A DNA stretch of 50,632 nt from assembly GCA_003452395.1 (NCBI GenBank), contig DMOI01000038.1, forward strand, positions 1 through 50,632. Direction: 5' to 3'. This document shows positions 50,625-50,632 of the stretch, in pieces. The DNA is from Clostridiales bacterium. Its GTDB lineage: Bacteria; Bacillota; Clostridia; Lachnospirales; UBA12420. A program made the translations under genes and the position numbers. The notes beneath the pieces are model-generated. The model had not been told where the DNA came from. It saw nothing but the letters and a program-made list of their open reading frames with translations, and did not search any database. Position 1 is the stretch's first letter. Each line of letters begins with the position of its first letter.

Positions 50625-50632
50625 CACATTAT

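Overview
The window reads as an AT-rich, endospore-forming anaerobe of the Clostridia. The evidence is a sporulation cluster (spoVT, hup, rqcP/yabO, yabP, yabQ, divIC, spoIIE), spore-surface-like proteins, a clostridial ferredoxin and rubrerythrin, strong AGGAGG-type ribosome binding sites, and many TTGnnn-N16-18-TATAnT promoters. I cannot name a genus. I recognised no rRNA, tRNA or CRISPR array.

Layout. 0-9.8 kb: a collagen-like spore-surface gene cut by the left edge; a four-domain CoA-disulfide reductase/rhodanese/TusA/DsrE protein; an orphan PAS histidine kinase; a DUF1697 protein; ferredoxin; an isolated phage-type holin/endolysin pair; rubrerythrin; an unknown membrane-anchored protein; a zinc-ribbon protein. 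9.9-17.5 kb: pyrimidine-nucleoside phosphorylase with undecaprenyl-diphosphatase, then spoVT and the hup-to-spoIIE sporulation/division cluster. 17.5-28 kb: a YprB-like exonuclease on the minus strand; two spore-coat-like genes, the first behind a sigma-K-like promoter and a folded leader; cell-envelope pairs DUF2339/DUF3999-like and LemA/DUF2207; a chagasin-like protein; a broken chemotaxis receptor; a VOC protein.

28-44 kb: HelD, then an eroded accessory zone. It holds a decayed archaeal-type threonyl-tRNA synthetase, a complete IS1634-type element with a frameshifted transposase, an ABC exporter operon behind a promoter/folded RNA/terminator leader, a C-terminal glycyl-tRNA synthetase beta fragment, ASCH, HD and GlpX-like enzymes, an EAL/HDOD protein, a PH-like membrane gene interrupted by one in-frame TAA, and a polysaccharide deacetylase that stops early. 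An intergenic terminator-plus-promoter unit of about 80 bp occurs twice here.

44.5-50.6 kb: a candidate conflict/defence island on the plus strand. It contains an AlbA_2/Schlafen-type ATPase-like regulator, a DUF6429 protein behind an array of inverted repeats, a TOTE-type archaeo-eukaryotic primase plus SF2 helicase that lacks the second helicase lobe, a protein with a PD-(D/E)XK-like motif, and a small unknown protein. This is the best candidate for an undescribed system. That the genes act together is inferred from order, strand and spacing only.

Start codons were chosen from Shine-Dalgarno spacing. Promoters, hairpins and the repeat alignment were found by eye and not scored by any program.
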